The notes below the pieces were generated by a model that had not been told where the DNA came from, ran no database searches, and saw only the letters and a list, made by a program, of their open reading frames with translations. From the NCBI GenBank assembly GCA_023664865.1, contig JAMPEU010000008.1:57617-121616 (forward strand): DNA of 64,000 nucleotides, given 5' to 3'. The first letter of the stretch is position 1. Each line of letters starts with the position of its first letter. A program made the translations under genes and the position numbers. This stretch comes from Butyrivibrio sp. Lineage in GTDB: Bacteria; Bacillota; Clostridia; Lachnospirales; Lachnospiraceae. Shown piece after piece: positions 63,740 through 64,000 of the stretch.

Positions 63740-64000
63740 CACAAAAATTGTTTACAAAGAATTTTGTGCTTCTTATCTTAGGGCAGTCAACATCATTATT
63801 CGGAAATTTCATATTGAAACTTGCACTGTCTATGTATGTGTTGGAAGTAACGGGTTCAGCCGCTATATTTGCTGGGATATTGTCTGTTGCCATAATCCCA
63901 ACAATTGTTCTTTCTCCATTGGGCGGCATTCTTGCGGATAGGGCGGACAGGCGGAATATTATGGTTGCTCTTGACGGATTAACAGGTGTGTCGGTTTTAG
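63736..64000 (+). CDS. MFS transporter, N-terminal part (cut by window end)
   Basis: ATG 63736 in the overlap with the TetR gene. The 88 visible codons encode helix 1 (FVLLILGQSTSLFGNFILKL), helix 2 (AAIFAGILSVAIIPTIVL) and the MFS loop 2-3 motif GGILADRADRRNIM. This is the drug:proton antiporter-like group (MdfA/MefA type). Partner of the TetR regulator; substrate unknown. Confidence 0.88.
   Translation, partial: MTQKLFTKNFVLLILGQSTSLFGNFILKLALSMYVLEVTGSAAIFAGILSVAIIPTIVLSPLGGILADRADRRNIMVALDGLTGVSVL

Overview
The window looks like the chromosome of a low-to-moderate GC anaerobic Firmicute, most likely a Lachnospiraceae-type Clostridium. The evidence is the gene content: a short-form class-II-like galT, rubrerythrin, a rubredoxin-fused flavin reductase, a T-box-controlled complete trp operon, a short archaeal/eukaryote-type prolyl-tRNA synthetase, a DUF2975/XRE pair, and Clostridia-style lipoproteins and two-component systems. 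Gram-positive Shine-Dalgarno sites (aggagg) precede most genes. No rRNA, tRNA, CRISPR array or complete insertion sequence was seen.

Layout. 1-2 kb: end of galK and galT (Leloir pathway). 2-9.6 kb: a metallo-beta-lactamase-fold hydrolase, an anchored amidase, a BlaI/M56 sensor-protease pair, a secreted lipoprotein behind an 11-bp-repeat promoter, and an aromatic-acid-exporter-like membrane protein. 9.7-18.5 kb: a defence island on the minus strand. It holds an HNH nuclease, a fused C5-cytosine plus N6-adenine methyltransferase, a small controller-type XRE protein, a protein of unknown function, and a subtilase/AAA+ pair of the IetAS type. 18.6-24.8 kb: a sugar ABC operon (solute-binding protein fused to a propeller-like N-terminus, two permeases) ending in an HlyD-type adaptor. 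25-29.5 kb: an AAA/PD-(D/E)XK protein and an OmpR-type two-component system. 29.8-35.3 kb: two unknown genes, then proS, pgi, a transposase-derived zinc-finger protein, murG and a TSCPD protein. 35.5-43.9 kb: a CE2-like esterase, an MBOAT/SGNH acyltransferase pair, exonuclease III, an esterase and a ClC channel. 44-52 kb: DUF2975/XRE/DUF4173, a lactococcin-972-type ABC export cluster and a MATE pump. 52-61.3 kb: flavoredoxin, a lone serine recombinase, AIM24, then T-box-trpEGDCFBA. 61.3-64 kb: rubrerythrin, an AraC regulator, and TetR with an MFS transporter cut by the window edge.

The most unusual signal is a set of modular palindromic elements scattered between genes. There are three copies of family A (about 145 bp), five of family B (about 90 bp), and one larger palindrome D that shares A's inner hairpin. 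A 29-bp mini-palindrome (C) is inserted in one A and one B copy. In B the stem sequence changes between copies with compensating changes and G-T wobbles, while the apical loop stays almost fixed. Several copies lie inside apparent operons (galK/galT, permease/permease, permease/HlyD, response regulator/kinase, trpF/trpB). In trpF the element supplies the stop codon.

All functional names come from recognising motifs and gene neighbourhoods by eye. No database search was run.
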